Below, piece after piece: positions 10,276 to 22,690 of a DNA stretch of 64,000 nucleotides. Every line of letters begins with the position of its first letter. Position 1 is the stretch's first letter. The stretch is from positions 11,228,959 through 11,292,958 of the forward strand of contig OY365815.1 in assembly GCA_959347315.1 (NCBI GenBank), written 5' to 3'. The notes under the pieces were generated by a model that was not told the DNA's origin, did not search any database, and saw only the letters and a program-made list of their open reading frames with translations. The translations under genes were made by a program, and so were the position numbers. Origin of the DNA: Bimastos eiseni (lineage: Eukaryota; Annelida; Clitellata; Crassiclitellata; Lumbricidae).

Positions 10276-11129
10276 CACTCTAGCAGGCAATCTAATGCAC
10301 TTGATTGAAAGGCTGTTCACTTTTTCACTTTTTATGCTGTCGTTTAAAATGTATCAATGTCAAATTGAGAGGCAGCCTACCGGTACCGATTGTCGGCTTC
10401 TGGCCACGACTGTACAATTCGATTTTAAAAAGTTTTTTTAGGTTTTTTAAGGTTTTTAAAAAAAAAATTACTCAAAAGTCAATTTTTAGGCCAGCGAGCG
10501 TAGGTCCCTTCCCATGTGAGAAGAAGTCAAGGAGAAAATGATATACTGTCCCATACTAACTATGGCATAGCAAAATATATCATACTAAACTATACTGTCT
10601 TGCACTTCGCCTTGCTTATATTAACCATTGATTACAGTATACCTTGTTTTATCTTATAGTGTATCTTAACCGTTTCTAACCTTATCTCTCATTACCCCAA
10701 ACTATCAACCACACCAACTACCACCAACTGCAAATAAAGGGTAATACTATTGCAAATGCTGCTGCTACTATTTTGATTCACCCTGTGTCGTCGTAACCCG
10801 TCTTACCCTATAACCGCAAAAGTAAGGAACCAACTAAGGAGCTAAATACAATTACAGGGAGAACATTGTAGAGAGTAATACAAGATTTACAAAGAGCCTT
10901 CAAGAGCGTTGTCACGTGACTTCCCTGATCTCACTCCGTTACCTTCCCCCAGCATCCGCCCTCCATCCACTCCCCTACCTCCCTACGCCATCTACCCATC
11001 AACCACGTGTCTGCGTCTGGCACGCACTGCTTGCTCTCCACCAGTAAGAGAAAATCACACTGGGTGGGGACAGAACGTCTCCGTCTCACGTGGAACGGAC
11101 AGTTGGCTTTCCAGCCTTGCAACCCGCTA
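10276..11129. other. Intergenic, nothing recognised
   Basis: This holds poly-T/poly-A (about 10430-10470), AT-rich unique sequence and a C/T-rich stretch at about 10925-11000. No gene. Confidence 0.5.
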
Positions 11130-11205
11130 AACTGATTGCTGAGTAGTAGATATCTTGAAGGGGTGCTATATAGATGCGCGATTACATTACATTACATTAC
11201 ATGAA
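11130..11205 (+). mobile_element. CR1/L2-like LINE 3' tail with (ATTAC)n
   Basis: CTTGAAGGGGTGCTATATAG followed by (ACATT)4 is the 3' end seen in other LINE copies here (compare 45030-45076), terminating in a short tandem repeat. Confidence 0.6.
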
Positions 11206-11339
11206 AGCAAGTGTTGAATAGTTTCTGCGAAGAAATCAATGTTGACCTGGTTGACCTAATAACGGCTTGGCTTTGGTTAAGCCTACTCCCTTGGTTGACG
11301 CCAAGTGCATTGGAAACCCGCACTATAGAAGTTGTTCAT

Positions 11340-11720
11340 TTGGTATATACATATATATATGTGTGTATTCTATATATGCGAAAAATGATGAGTTCTGGTA
11401 TACTACTACTACTATTACTACTACTCCACCTACTACTACTCCACATAATAATTATAATAATAACCCCTAATTTTTTGAATCCCGAGGAATCATATGTACC
11501 TCGGGGGGGATACTACTAATACTACTAATAATAATAACAATAATGATAACAAGAATTATATTATTTATAATAATGATAACTATGATAAGTATTTATAGTA
11601 CCGATGATAAAAGTAAAAAATACAAGTGATAATAATGATAATAAAAGCCTAATTATACTACTACAACTACTTCTAATAATAATATTCGATTTAAACTGAC
11701 AAACTGCAGTGTTGTGGTAA
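11340..11720. repeat. (TAC)n and (ATA/ATG)n microsatellites
   Basis: (AT)n near 11350, then a fragment of the family B SINE tail, TAC/ACT triplets at about 11397-11445 and AAT/GAT-rich triplets to about 11690. No gene. Confidence 0.7.
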
Positions 11721-12059
11721 CAGATGATTATAAGTTCAACAGAAGTTGAATTTAGCCATCGCCTCTGCATGCACCAAAACATGTTGCCAATTCAATTTGA
11801 GAAATTCTTTCTCAGTCTGATGTGGTTTTTCCTTTATCTTGGCAGCCATCGTGTCTCCATCACCATCCTTGCTCACACTTTTTCATTTGCGGTGATAATT
11901 AATTTCGGTGTCGTCAGCAATGGTGACGACGGGTGAAGAACTGGTTCCCTGCAATAACCGCTACCCTCTAATCCGCGAGTTGTAAGCGCTACATAATGAT
12001 AAGAATCTTTATTATTATTTATGGTCGCTAGAGGTCGACGGAGCAACAAGTCTTTTGCA

Positions 12060-12625
12060 CGCCACCTGGCAACAGAGAGGCAAACAGATAGACAGCCAGG
12101 CAGTCAGACAAGCAGACAGACACACTAGCAGACGGAAATAAATGTGGAGTCATAAGCAGAGCAGCAAAGAGAACGAAGAGACACGTAGGCAGACGGACAA
12201 CAGACAAACAGAGAGATATATAGAAGGACAGAGGCAGACAGGCATGGAAGGAAGCCGCGAGAGGTATCACAGAGACAGCAGAAGTCGTAAAGAGAGACAA
12301 ACAGAGGAAGTCAGAGAAAGAGACAGACAGACAGACACCCAACAGACAGACAAGGTCTCGTAGCCAATTGGTTGATGCTAATGCATCCAGTGCTCGAATG
12401 TGAGTACCTACTCTCATCATAATCAACATCTTTCTCATCATCATCATTCTGCTCCTGCTCATCGTTTTCCTTTTCCTCCTCTTCTTCCTCCTCCTCCTCC
12501 TCCTCCTTTTCCTCTTCCCCATCATAATCATAATCATCATAATCATCATCATCGTCATAATCGTCGTCATCATCGTAGTCATCATCATCATCAATCAACA
12601 TTATCATCGTCATCATAATCATCTG
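12060..12625. repeat. CAGA-rich and (CAT)n/(CTC)n simple repeats
   Basis: Degenerate (CAGA)n at 12060-12350 and CAT/CTC triplets at 12415-12625. On the - strand the latter give Asp/Glu or Met-rich frames, which are repeat products. Confidence 0.85.
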
Positions 12626-13655
12626 ATCATAGTCTCATCACCATATCTCTCTTTCTACTTTGCATTCACTGAAAGTCTAACTTCTGTTCTAAATTCTGAT
12701 GAAAATATGATCTCAACGACGTCTTCAGCCGAACTCAAATTCCTAAATTCTTAGCTATTTTGAGTCTAGTACTTTTCTTCAAGAAAATAACGTAATTTCC
12801 TATTCAAACCATTACCTAGCAATTTATTAAATCGCAATGAAACTCTTTTCGTTTCCTCCATCATCGCTCATTCTTTCAAACATTTGGTTTTGTTCATTTG
12901 AAATTATTTTCAAACAAGATCTCCTTGTTTTCTGTGAATCAAAACTTAAACATAAGTTCACAATCGACAATGTATGTTTCCTTTAATAACGTTACGCTTA
13001 TGCTAGAAATAATGATATCATGCATATAATGATATCATGCATGAGCTGAAGTCTTCGTAACTTGTCCGCTTTAGGTCATATTATAAGTTCCGTCGATGAT
13101 ACGTAATGTACATCAGGCGGATTGATCCTTTCATGCACAGGAACACAGCCAGCTGTTTACTAACAAGCTGTCGCTGCAACATATTATTTACAAACGGATG
13201 GACGCTACACCCTATGCTCGGTCGTCTCGTATTTTCCCCCTTCAGTTCAGTCATATGAACGTATACATACTCTCTATCTGCATACTCGACGACTATCAAT
13301 CATCCCCTGTCGCCATCAATCATCCACGTTGACTGCATGGCGTCTACTCCTTTTATAATCTAACTCAACCACCCACCTGCTTTTTATAGCTGCTTCTCAA
13401 CCATCATCAAAATCCGCATCTTGATTCAATAGCCATTGTTGTCGCCTGTCTCTTTTATTTCCTCCGACGCGTCTAACTTATTCATCCGTGTCGTCTTGAA
13501 ACAATAAATTTCTGTCATGTTAACACTGATTCAATTAGAATAAACCTCTTTACCTTCAAGCGCATTCATTATAGTTTCTCCTCCATTGCCTGGCACTGAG
13601 TCTTGGGCCGCGCACCTGTGTAATGTGTATCTTCTGCATCTCTCTAAACAACACA
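12626..13655. other. Intergenic; one short tandem duplication
   Basis: AT-rich DNA without recognisable genes. AATGATATCATGCAT occurs twice (13011-13025 and 13028-13042), each containing the palindrome ATGATATCAT. Confidence 0.5.
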
Positions 13656-13832
13656 CCTGTAATTTGACATCGCCCTTCCTACAGTTTAGTTCAGAAGTGC
13701 ACACACGCCTCGACGACTCAAGGTCGCTACACATTGACTCCTCGGACGAGGGTCGAGACCGCACATTCAGCGCACACTAAGCGCTACGGGCCGACCGCAC
13801 CAACCAATCGGCCACAGTGCCACACCTTAACT
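13656..13832 (-). mobile_element. tRNA-derived SINE, family A, internally deleted
   Basis: Same head and order as 10059-10275. The central block (TACAACTGCAATTGCGCC and flanks, about 45-50 bp) is missing, with the break at a short CGACG match. The deletion distinguishes this copy from the other two. Confidence 0.75.
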
Positions 13833-14010
13833 TAACTTCGGCAGGCTCTGATCGCCGATCTCTGCGCTCAGCTTCCACAGGCGATTTCGTGGTGGTACAT
13901 GCAGATAGAATAGAGTCAATAGACCTTTCTCAATAGTGTTTGGAATAGCCTAGCTCCCATCTGACCTGCGTACTCTCCCGCTGGACCTTTCCACAAATTT
14001 CTTTATACTT
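13833..14010 (+). mobile_element. CR1/L2-like LINE 3' fragment
   Basis: CTTAACTTCGGCAGGCTCTG, then CGCCGATCTCTGCGCTC and CCCATCTGACCTGCGTACTC, parallels 44815-44960. It is the C-terminal coding end of the LINE reverse transcriptase frame with many lesions. It directly follows a SINE. Confidence 0.65.
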
Positions 14011-14540
14011 TCCTCGGAATAGAATATTTGAACCTCCGTAATTTTTGGACCAATGAACATTTTTCAGTCAAGTTTCATAAATTGTTGAAAATTCATTCTC
14101 GCGTAAATCTGGAAAGTTTGGTAGAAAAATCTCTGTCGTTGCGGAAAAATTGCATTAAGTTCGGTAGAACAGTTTTTATTGAACCACCCTGTGTATACAA
14201 ATTAAAATATGTAGTAAGCATCGTATATATGATACGTATATATATATTTATAGACATCTGTTCACGGATTGTTTCTGCACGCTTTCCCAAACCATTCACT
14301 CTTTCTTCTTCCTATTCTCCTCCTCCACCACCTTCTTTTTCTCCTTCTCCTTCTCCGTATCATCGTCAGCTGCATCGGAGCTTTAGTTCATGAGACGCCA
14401 GCCAACTGGGTAGGAATGAATAATCGCCGATCTTTTCTGTTGCTCGACGAGTCCAATACATTTCTCAATTTGGTCCGAATCTAGTTACGTCTTCATTACA
14501 CATCATTTCATCCGCCGTATACAGTCTCGGTCTTTTTCTG
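14011..14540. other. Intergenic; possible degraded mariner end
   Basis: A segment at about 14020-14196 ends CCACCCTGTGTATA, reminiscent of the Tc1/mariner end at 680-691, but no second end was found. CTT/CTC pyrimidine tracts follow at 14295-14360. Confidence 0.3.
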
Positions 14541-14905
14541 TGCTCTCTCTGTCTCTCTCTCTCTCTCTCTCTTCCTTTCTGCATATCTTCGTATCGTCTT
14601 TTCCTTCTGTCTCTCTCGCTGTCTCTTTGTCTGTCTGTCTGTCTGTCTCTGTCTTCTTCATCATCTATCCACCGTATAGTCTAATTCATCTGTCTGTTTG
14701 CCCATCTGTAGATCTGTCTGTGTGTCTGCCTGTCTATGTGCTTTTCTGTCAATATGTCTGTACATCTGTCTATCTGACTGTCTATTTGCCTTTATATATA
14801 TATATATATATACGTATATATATATATATATCTGTCTCTCTCTCTGTGTCTGTCTGTCTGTCTGTCTCTCTGACGCTGATCCTATGTTGCTGTGACATTG
14901 AATCA
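14541..14905. repeat. (CT)n, (TGTC)n and (AT)n microsatellites
   Basis: CTCTCT at 14545-14570, GTCTGTCT-type tetramers to about 14790, (TA)n at about 14793-14830, then CT/GTCT again. Reading frames here are artefacts. Confidence 0.85.
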
Positions 14906-15244
14906 ATTGCATCTTCTCACATGATTATACGTCATCGAATTCAATTCAGTATCACTTCATCAACTGCCATTGCCTTTTAATCCAAGGACAGAAATTTTAT
15001 AGTTTATTTCTTATTCTCGAGATTCTTGTAATAATTTCCGTCGCCGCATAAGAGTGATTCTGTGTAGACCTAGAAGGGGGACTGCTTCGGAACGAAACAC
15101 AGCATTCTTTTAACTGATATCTTTATAAGGCTTCTCAAATGTGAACACACTCGAGAGAATCATTATTATAATATTAGATCATATTTTAATACGTACTATT
15201 TATAGGATGCGACTGTTGCCAAGAAGTATTGCGTCTCTGTTTCA
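14906..15244. other. Intergenic, nothing recognised
   Basis: AT-rich sequence without gene or repeat structure that I can identify. Confidence 0.45.
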
Positions 15245-15350
15245 CAATAATTTGTATCGTCGGCGTTGGGCTGGAAGCGCCTCCGGGTAGACTACTTGAG
15301 GGGGCGCTATATAAATGTTAAAATAAATGACTGAACGAATGAATGAATGA
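15245..15350 (+). mobile_element. CR1/L2-like LINE 3' tail
   Basis: GGCTGGAAGCGCCTCCGGG, then CTTGAGGGGGCGCTATATAA and a degenerate (GAAT)n tail. It resembles the 3' ends at 45030 and 11150. Confidence 0.6.
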
Positions 15351-15519
15351 GACAATGAAGGGTAGACAGAAGAAGAAGTTGATGGGCGAGTCATTGAGCG
15401 TCATTAATTTCATCCATTTTCCAATGCCTCAGCAAGGGACTTCTTCTCTTTTCTCTCCTTCGTTTCGTCGTTTTATTTGTCACTCTTTTCTTTTCCTGCA
15501 TCTTCTTTTTTCTGTACCT

Positions 15520-15860
15520 CGTAGACGGAAGAGGAAGAGGAGGAGGAGGAGGAGGAGGAGAAAGAGGAGGAGGATGGGAATAAGGAATAGGAGAAAGTGG
15601 AGGAGGATAACGACAATTATGACGAGTCCTCGCTTCAATCCATTCATTCATCCATCCATTCATTCCTGCTTTCAGCATTGACTACCCAATAGTACCCACC
15701 CACCCATCCATACATCCACCCACTCATCCACCCACCCACCCACCCATCCATACATCCACCCACTCATCCACCCACCCACCCATCCATACATCCACCCACT
15801 CATCCACCCACCCACCCATCCATACATCCACCCACTCATCCAACCACCCATCCATCCATC
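15520..15860. repeat. (GGA)n tract and a roughly 40-bp CCAC/CATC minisatellite
   Basis: GGA triplets at 15528-15605 are followed at about 15690-15855 by four copies of CCATCCATACATCCACCCAC with CACTCATCCACCC-type spacers. On the - strand they give [12 protein letters not shown] frames, which are not genes. Confidence 0.85.
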
Positions 15861-17180
15861 TCTGCAGAAACAGCCATAACTCGTTCCATCAATTCGCCCA
15901 CCCATACAGACGTTTCCAGAAGAACCACATGAGCCCGGCCTTTGTTGTCCGCTAACAGACAACGGAAATAGATGGCGCTTTTATGGTCACTTCCGTCTGA
16001 TCACAGGTGCGCGTCGCCAGACCAGGAATTGGACGGGGTACAACTGTAGTCAACCCATGAAACAGAGCCTTCTGTATTACAGCATTTGGACGATACTCAA
16101 TAATCATGATGACTTCCCGTCTTAGAACGCTGAACGACACTTGCCCAAAATAGCCATCTCCTCTAATACACCATAAAATGCAAAGCCACAGATCATGGCC
16201 GTTTATGGGAACAAAAATACGCTTCTATTGCGCCGGCTTCTAATGCGCAGGGCTTCAATAATTGATGACGTACCGATCCATACGGTTATAAAGTAAATAT
16301 CCAACGATCGTAGTGCTATCACAGAGTATAAGGTGTTTATATAAATGTTGGAACATATAATCTCAGTTAAGTCGCATCGATATTATTACTGTAATTATAA
16401 TTGTCAAGTTTAGCATTATTTTAAAATCGTTTATATAACCGTGGCATACGCGTCGTATGTCGTTAATAAGCCTATACATGTATGTCTGTGAGCATTGGTA
16501 TTCGTTAATCCGTAGTAAAAATTATTTGAAAATCAATTTTTATGTTGATCTCAAGAAGAGTTAATAGCTAGCTGCTATGGTAGGCCTACTATAGCAATGA
16601 GCCCTGTCCAAGATAACAGGAGGACAACGGAACAAACGGTGAGACACGGAAGTGACATGATGTAATTTTCTACGCTGCCATAATTATGATGTAAGTAACC
16701 GATTGCGGACAAACTGTTGAAAACATAAGTTTCTGCATTAATTCGCCAAGCTAGGAGCGTTAGTGTCTAATGTTGAATGTCGCCTTGCTTTTCTCCACTC
16801 AATAATAGCGATAACAGGAAGTTTTTTCTACTTTCAGATTCGTGCAGAAAAGAAGATAAGGAGCTAAAAGTAGAGGAAGAATAAACAGGAAGGATTGGGT
16901 AAGATAAGGAAAGAGGGAAGGAAGAAGGAGAAGTTGAATAAGTGCAGAGCGAAGGAGGAAGGAAGAGAAGAGTTGGAGGAACGGTTACATTGAAAGGAGT
17001 GCTCGGAAAATAGTGGTGAAGGAAGAGAAATAAGAAAAGGAAGAAGGGAAGAGGAAGGAATAGAAGGAAGGGTCTATATTGAGCGAGGACGAAAATTTGG
17101 AAAACTATTAAGAGGCAAAGACGATCAAGAACGAGACAGACAGACAAAAGAGAGGAACAAGAGAAAGACATCGATCAGAT
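15861..17180. other. Upstream region of BHLHA15, purine-rich near the gene
   Basis: No second gene is seen. The 330 bases just upstream (about 16840-17170) are strongly purine-rich on the + strand (GGAAGAAGGAGAAG-type). This may be promoter-proximal or 5' UTR sequence, but no TATA box or start site can be fixed. One palindrome GTAGGCCTAC lies at about 16582. Confidence 0.5.
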
Positions 17181-18080
17181 ATGAAAGGATCGAAAACCAG
17201 GAAGGCTCGATCAGCCATTTCCAGTGACTTAGATCTCGACATTGACGTCATCTCGGCGGCTGACTTGGTGACGTCAGTCGATTGCCTGACGTCAGTCGGC
17301 GTCCTTGGATGGCCCCCTAGAGCGGGAGGCGAGGGAGCCGACTCCACCTACGACCATCATCGCCATGTCGCCCATCACCACCACCACCACCAGCGCAGTG
17401 CCGCACACGATCCCACCAGCCTCACATTGTCCCTGCGACCTCCGTGGTCACCCCCGTCCGACTCGGGCACCGCCACATCCGTTAATGGCGACCCATCATC
17501 ATCGTCATCATCATCGTCAGGGGTCGCTGGAAAGGGTGATGACCCGGGAGGCAGGAGAGCCGCGCTTGCCAGGCGGCGCAAGACGCACAGCGCCAGAGAG
17601 CGCAACATGCGACGGATAGAGAGCAACGAGAGGGAGCGCCAGCGCATGCATTCCCTCAACGACGCCTTTCAGGAGCTGCGTGAGGTCATACCCCACGTTC
17701 GCATCGGACGGAAGCTGTCGAAGATCGAGACGCTGACCCTGGCCAAGAACTACATCAAGGCCCTGACGAACGTCGTCTGCGAGATTCGAGGAGAGGACGT
17801 TCCCTACGGGGATCTGACGGGAAGCGGAAGTGGCCACAGCGACAGCACGTGCGCCAGCAGCGGGCAGGGAAGCCCCGGTCACTTCCGGTCCGATCTCGAC
17901 CTTGACTTTGACCTCGTAGTTGATCCCGTCGTCGATCAATCGGTGGGCTGTCTGGCGTTCCCTGCAGGGATTCGAGAGCTAGGGGCGGGAAATGCCTTGT
18001 TGACCCCCAGAGGAACCACCGGACGGTGCCAGTTGGTGCCAACATCGTCCATGGCACCACCCCCTCAACTGTCTCACTGA
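17181..18080 (+). CDS. BHLHA15: bHLH transcription factor BHLHA15 (Mist1/dimmed family), single exon
   Basis: A 299-residue frame. The bHLH lies at about residues 144-200: the basic region [12 protein letters not shown] (149-160) carries the E-box-contacting Glu and Arg residues, helix 1 is [13 protein letters not shown], and helix 2 is [18 protein letters not shown] (178-195). REVIPHV plus this helix 2 is the Mist1 signature and separates it from neurogenin and Olig relatives. The protein is nuclear and binds E-boxes as a dimer. In vertebrates Mist1, and in flies dimmed, scales up secretory machinery in exocrine or peptidergic cells. The N-terminus is low complexity: acidic, H-rich (59-70) and S-rich (106-113). 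A basic stretch [14 protein letters not shown] precedes the domain. The C-terminus (200-299) is poorly conserved. The human gene also has its coding region in one exon. I chose the first ATG because upstream sequence is non-coding purine tract. A possible AATAAA occurs at about 18660. Confidence 0.93.
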   Translation: MKGSKTRKARSAISSDLDLDIDVISAADLVTSVDCLTSVGVLGWPPRAGGEGADSTYDHHRHVAHHHHHHQRSAAHDPTSLTLSLRPPWSPPSDSGTATSVNGDPSSSSSSSSGVAGKGDDPGGRRAALARRRKTHSARERNMRRIESNERERQRMHSLNDAFQELREVIPHVRIGRKLSKIETLTLAKNYIKALTNVVCEIRGEDVPYGDLTGSGSGHSDSTCASSGQGSPGHFRSDLDLDFDLVVDPVVDQSVGCLAFPAGIRELGAGNALLTPRGTTGRCQLVPTSSMAPPPQLSH

Positions 18081-19341
18081 CCCCTTGGAGAAGACTCAGA
18101 CGTTCAGTTCTCGGCTGAGTGGTTAATTCACCCTATTTGACTTTACAACACCGTCGGGAAATTCGTCTGAACTGACTTTTTAATAGCAACGGAAGTGACC
18201 CCAATTGACTTCTGAATATAGGCTATCGTCGTAAATTCGCCGGAATTCACTTTATAACGCGCTCGGAAATTCACCTGAATTTAGGCAACGTAATCGTAAC
18301 TTCACCGGTATTGATCTTCAACGCCATCGTAAATTTACGTGAATTGGCTTCAGCACAATTATAAATTCACTTGAAGTGACTTTTATTTCATCGCACATTC
18401 ACCTGAATTGGTGCTCGAGTAATTCATCAGAAATTTAAATTTCATAGCTAGCCTAAACTAATTCAAGAAGCCTTCTTAAAATTTACATTTGAATTTGCCA
18501 GGATATTCGCTTATGGAATTGAGCCGACAATTTTGCAGAAATTCTTAGACTGAGATCATTCCAGAATACGCCTGAAAATCAGAATTGGTTCGCGAGAAAT
18601 ATCCGCGGAAGGAGCCAAAATGTTCAACTGCGAACTGGAGAAAAGAATGATTTCGTAAAAAAATAAAAACGTGGCTCCTGGGCTCCTCCAATACTGATCA
18701 TAAGTAAGCATTCTTGGAATTTTCACCGATGATTTGTGTAAAACTTTTCACATAAATTCACAGAGGATTAATTTTCCGAAGGATCTATAAATGGAAATGA
18801 ACGTTGGAATGTAGGCTATACGCGAGAATATATCGTCCATGACATTGACATACTATTGGATCGCGTATCACACGTGCCCGAGACTAGAGATTCCAAATCA
18901 ATGTTAAGCCACATTTCCTGATTCAGTGGCAGAAAACTGGAAAAGATAAACTCAACTGTACGGAATCTGGAAAATTTACTGGCAACCTGTTGGAGGTAAT
19001 GTAGACTCACCTGTGCAGATGGTTTCAAAGCAAATCTGTAAATCCTCTTTGCAGGTGGTGTGCCAATTGTGAAGACGGCTGCAAGTCACGCAGCGACATC
19101 TACACCTGAATAATTGGACAGTTTATTTATTGTTATGAATATAATTATGCAAATATATAGATGCGATTAATATTTATTTATGTATATATTAGAATATTAA
19201 ATATTTGATTTCTGATTGTTTTATGTTAAGTTTGTGTAGGAAAGCGAATATGAAAATCGACATTTTAATGTAGGCCTATCGTATCAAATATCAGCATGCT
19301 ATGCAGATGTAGCAAAAGCGTCAAATATATTAACTTAATTA

Positions 19342-19388
<47 letters not shown>

Positions 19389-20048
19389 GAGGTCGCGATA
19401 AGAGGTAGGCCTATTAACTTAAGATAAAATTAACAGTACTGCTAAAGATGATGAACTCAGGAACAATCAAAGTACATGTATAGGCAGGCCCGCTTACTTT
19501 TAGCATTTGCTTTAATAGGGGTCTGTGGCTGATAAACCTGGCTTACAGATCTACTTAATAGGACTATGATGCCTATAGCGAAAACAGACAGGCAAATAAG
19601 GAGTATAAATGATTTGAACTTTTGAGCTAATTCATGACGTAGCGTTATTCCTTTATAGCCTATTCTCAATGTTTGGTCCTTATTTCCTCGGTTTTGCTAT
19701 GTATGATGAAAAACAGCTGGTCAACATCTAGATCATTATTTTTGCTGACCTGCGGCTTCCATTTTAAAGGTTTCCGAACACCAGTGGCCATAAAATAATT
19801 ATGTCGTTACCATAGCAGCGGCAACCTTATAACCGCACGTTCAGGTTTTACTTACCTGACTGTCTATAGGATTTAGTGGTTTCCATGGTAGCGATTGTCG
19901 TTCAGTTCGCTTCCGGTGTCAAGCTTGCGCAAATCATCCGCCATTAAATTTCGTTTTTCCGGTAGCGATTGCCATATACTTCCCTCGCCATTTTCGACCT
20001 CTCGGGCGTCGAATCTGTTCACTGATGACAGGAAATCGTCCACTAGGT
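18081..20048. other. Downstream region of BHLHA15; (AAT)n inside
   Basis: Probable 3' UTR to about 18680, marked by degenerate repeats of the kind TTCACCTGAATTGACTT (about 18125-18420). After that comes AT-rich intergenic DNA with (AAT)n at 19342-19388 and two GTAGGCCTAT motifs. No further gene. Confidence 0.5.
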
Positions 20049-21150
20049 CAGCGTTTCCCAATCTTATTTGACCATGGAGCCTTTTTGATCTTGAATAATT
20101 TTGGCGGAACTAGTCCAAAAGTAAATAGGTTTTGTTGTAGGTCGAAAAGCTGGAAAATGCAGACAATAATTATCTCAGGCCTATATTAAATAAATAATAA
20201 TACAAATATCGATGAAAATGTCAGACGAATTTCTCTCACATGTAAAGTTATACACAGATGTTAAGAAAGAATCCTCCTATGAAATATTCGTATAATTTAT
20301 TGTAAATTGTTTGAAGCTTACTGCTGACACTGAAAGTTTTCTGCGGAACCCTTTTCTTCATCTCACGGAACCCTATGCGGAAGTTCCGGGTGGCGGAGCT
20401 GGCCTTTAAAATTTGGTACGAAATTTTAAACTGTAATTTAAAAGCAAAAATGAAAACAGAGCGTTTTTAACCAGGTAATGTTTATTTATCGTCCACTATG
20501 GAAACCCGTTTTACAGGCCATATTCGCTATTCGGAGTCTCCAAAACATCAATACACCGTAAGTACTAAGTAAGTATGTCCTTACGAAGTTGAAAATTTCA
20601 TTCTATTTGCATATTATTAGGTTAAATATTTTAATCCCTTTTATTTCGTTAAAGATTGTTGTTGAAATATTATTGCTGATTGCTAAACGTTTTCGTCGGA
20701 CATTATCTACGTCTAATTTTAATATCTGTAGGCCTAAACTGCAGTAGGCCCTACTAAACTTCTGCAACGTGAACTAAAGTATCAGCACAACTGCGTGTAA
20801 CGGATGTGCAAAATTGAAAATAGAATTTAAAAAAATTGCAATTTGAAACTGTAATTTAAAACCAAAATGAAAACATAACGTGTTTATCGCCCGCTATGGA
20901 AATCCGTTAATATATATATTAGCTATTCTGAGTCCGGAAACATCAATATACCGTAAGTAGGCCTACTAAGTAAATATGTTCTGATGCAGTTGAAAATTTC
21001 ATTCTACTTACGAATTATTTGGTTAAATATCTTAGTTAAAAATTTGTTAAAATATTTTTGTAATTTTTTAAAATCTTTTTGGGGACGCAATTGCGTATTT
21101 TGCGTCCAAGCAGCGCCGCCACTATGCGGAACACAGTTTGGGACACTCTG
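20049..21150. mobile_element. hAT-type non-autonomous transposon, 1,102 bp, exact 8-bp target duplication
   Basis: It starts CAGCGTTTCCCAATC and ends CAGTTTGGGACACTCTG; CACTAGGT is duplicated at 20041-20048 and 21151-21158. The ends match the 325-bp relative at 58357-58681, which shares GGAACCC near the left end and GCGGAACACAGTTTGGGA at the right. Inside, a block of about 200 bp (about 20425-20640) is repeated at about 20845-21040 (shared AACTGTAATTTAAAA and CGTAAGTA), giving an internal duplication. No transposase frame is visible. Confidence 0.9.
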
Positions 21151-21158
21151 CACTAGGT

Positions 21159-22130
21159 AGGGGCCTAATTGACGTCATCGTGGACTCGTAGTCTTGCCTA
21201 AGATCGCGTGATTATAGGCCTACATCATGTTTTAGATCAATCTTATGGAGGCTATAAAACTGAGTTGGATTGGGAATTTGAAGGCACTGCGAATTGTGAA
21301 CCATTTTTCAAACTCTAGGCCTATATAGGTTTCTTTATATATTAAAGTTATTTAAATCAGGGTGTTAGTGTTGAAAATGTCGGTATAGGCTACTTTTTTG
21401 ACTTTACTAGATATTACGCTGTCATGACGAAGATGGCTAGCGTCGCCATACTTCTAGCTCCTCCTTCTCTTCCTCCACCTCTAACTAGGCTTGGGACTGG
21501 ACCTACGCTGCAACTACGCCACGAGCAATGCAAGTAAAATACCTTTCCCTCAATCCCAGAGTCCTCCTCATTCTGCCTTTTGGCCCGCAGCCAGTCGTAA
21601 AGAGTCGTCATGCCCAACGGCGATGGTTTACAGACGATCGTAAAAGATACTTTTATCTTAAAATAGCGGCGTGTGAACATCTATCCCCTTTTAGACGCAC
21701 CGGCGTCTTCTCGTCGTTTTAGCCTTTTAGAGGACCACGAATGTTACACACCCTAGGCATGCGCAGCAGACGGTATTCTGACGCGATATAAATAACCCTC
21801 TGCGTCGATCGTTTGGTCGTCTGCTTTAATTGAATTCCCCCGATCGCTAAAATTAGATTAGACGGCTCTGATTTACGCCAAGATCTGTCGTGCAGTAGAG
21901 CGACTGCCGACGCGATCTGGTATAATCAGTTGCGACGTCTGTCGAATGCCTTCGCTCGACAGAAGGAGCCAGTTGGCGGTGAGCCAGAAGGAAATTAGCA
22001 GTGATTAGGTAGGATATCAGTGACCAACAAACACCCTTTTGAGGTCACGACAAACCGACAGAGTGATTAGTGTGTCCTTTTGTTGAATGTGTAGTTGATG
22101 ACGAAGACGACGATGGATTTAGGCTGAATA
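21159..22130. other. Intergenic, no gene recognised
   Basis: Unique-looking DNA with short frames on both strands (for example 21414-21680) but no domain, no splice-supported exon and no terminal repeats. Confidence 0.45.
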
Positions 22131-22690
22131 ATCAATCAATCGATCGATCGATCAATTAATCAATCAATCGATCGATCGATCAAGCAAGCAAGCAATAAAA
22201 CTTGATATAGCGCCTCTTCAAGAAATCTAGTCGGCGGTGCTCTCAATCCAACCACGGGCGGAGGACAGATTTCAGAGATGAGTAGACAAAAGATGACGAG
22301 ATCCTAGGTAAAGCCGGAGGTCCAGAGGAAGCCCATTCCAAATGGTAGGGTGAGAAGGCCTTGCACAGCAGAGCACAGCACCCTCACGCCGTACGTTGGA
22401 CATGCACGAGCACTGGTAGCAGTTGGGCAACATAACTACTGGAGGTAAGCAGACGCAGTTCCAATAAGACAGCGCCATACCAAGGTAGCGATTCGATAAG
22501 CAATATATAGGCCAAAACATGACCTGTCCTAGAAAGCCTCCTATCAGGCGTGCCGCCGACAGGTGGATACGCTCCAATTGCTAAATACTGCCTCATGAAA
22601 TGCCCGCTTGTATGGTGGAGCAGGAGTCCAGACGAAAAGCGACGAAGGCATGAATAAGAGTGGCCAGCAACCAATGGGCATAAGATGATG
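22131..22690 (-). mobile_element. CR1/L2-like LINE 3' fragment with (GATC/AATC)n tail
   Basis: On the - strand, degraded reverse-transcriptase C-terminus peptides are visible (PTIWNGLPLDLR and LPWYGAVLLELRLLTSSSYVAQLL), then CTTGAAGAGGCGCTATATCA and a tetramer tail at 22131-22195. The frame is broken by stops and shifts. Its closest relative in the window is 53877-54470. Confidence 0.75.

Noticed and set aside
12311..12622. Acidic (Asp/Glu) and Met-rich frames
   Set aside because: Translation of CAT and CTC triplet repeats.
14020..14196. Second mariner copy ending CCACCCTGT
   Set aside because: Only one end-like motif was found, with no transposase similarity or second terminal repeat.
17517..17939. 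Antisense frames opposite BHLHA15 and DCUN1D3
   Set aside because: GC-rich coding sequence gives shadow frames on the other strand; only the sense frames show conserved domains.
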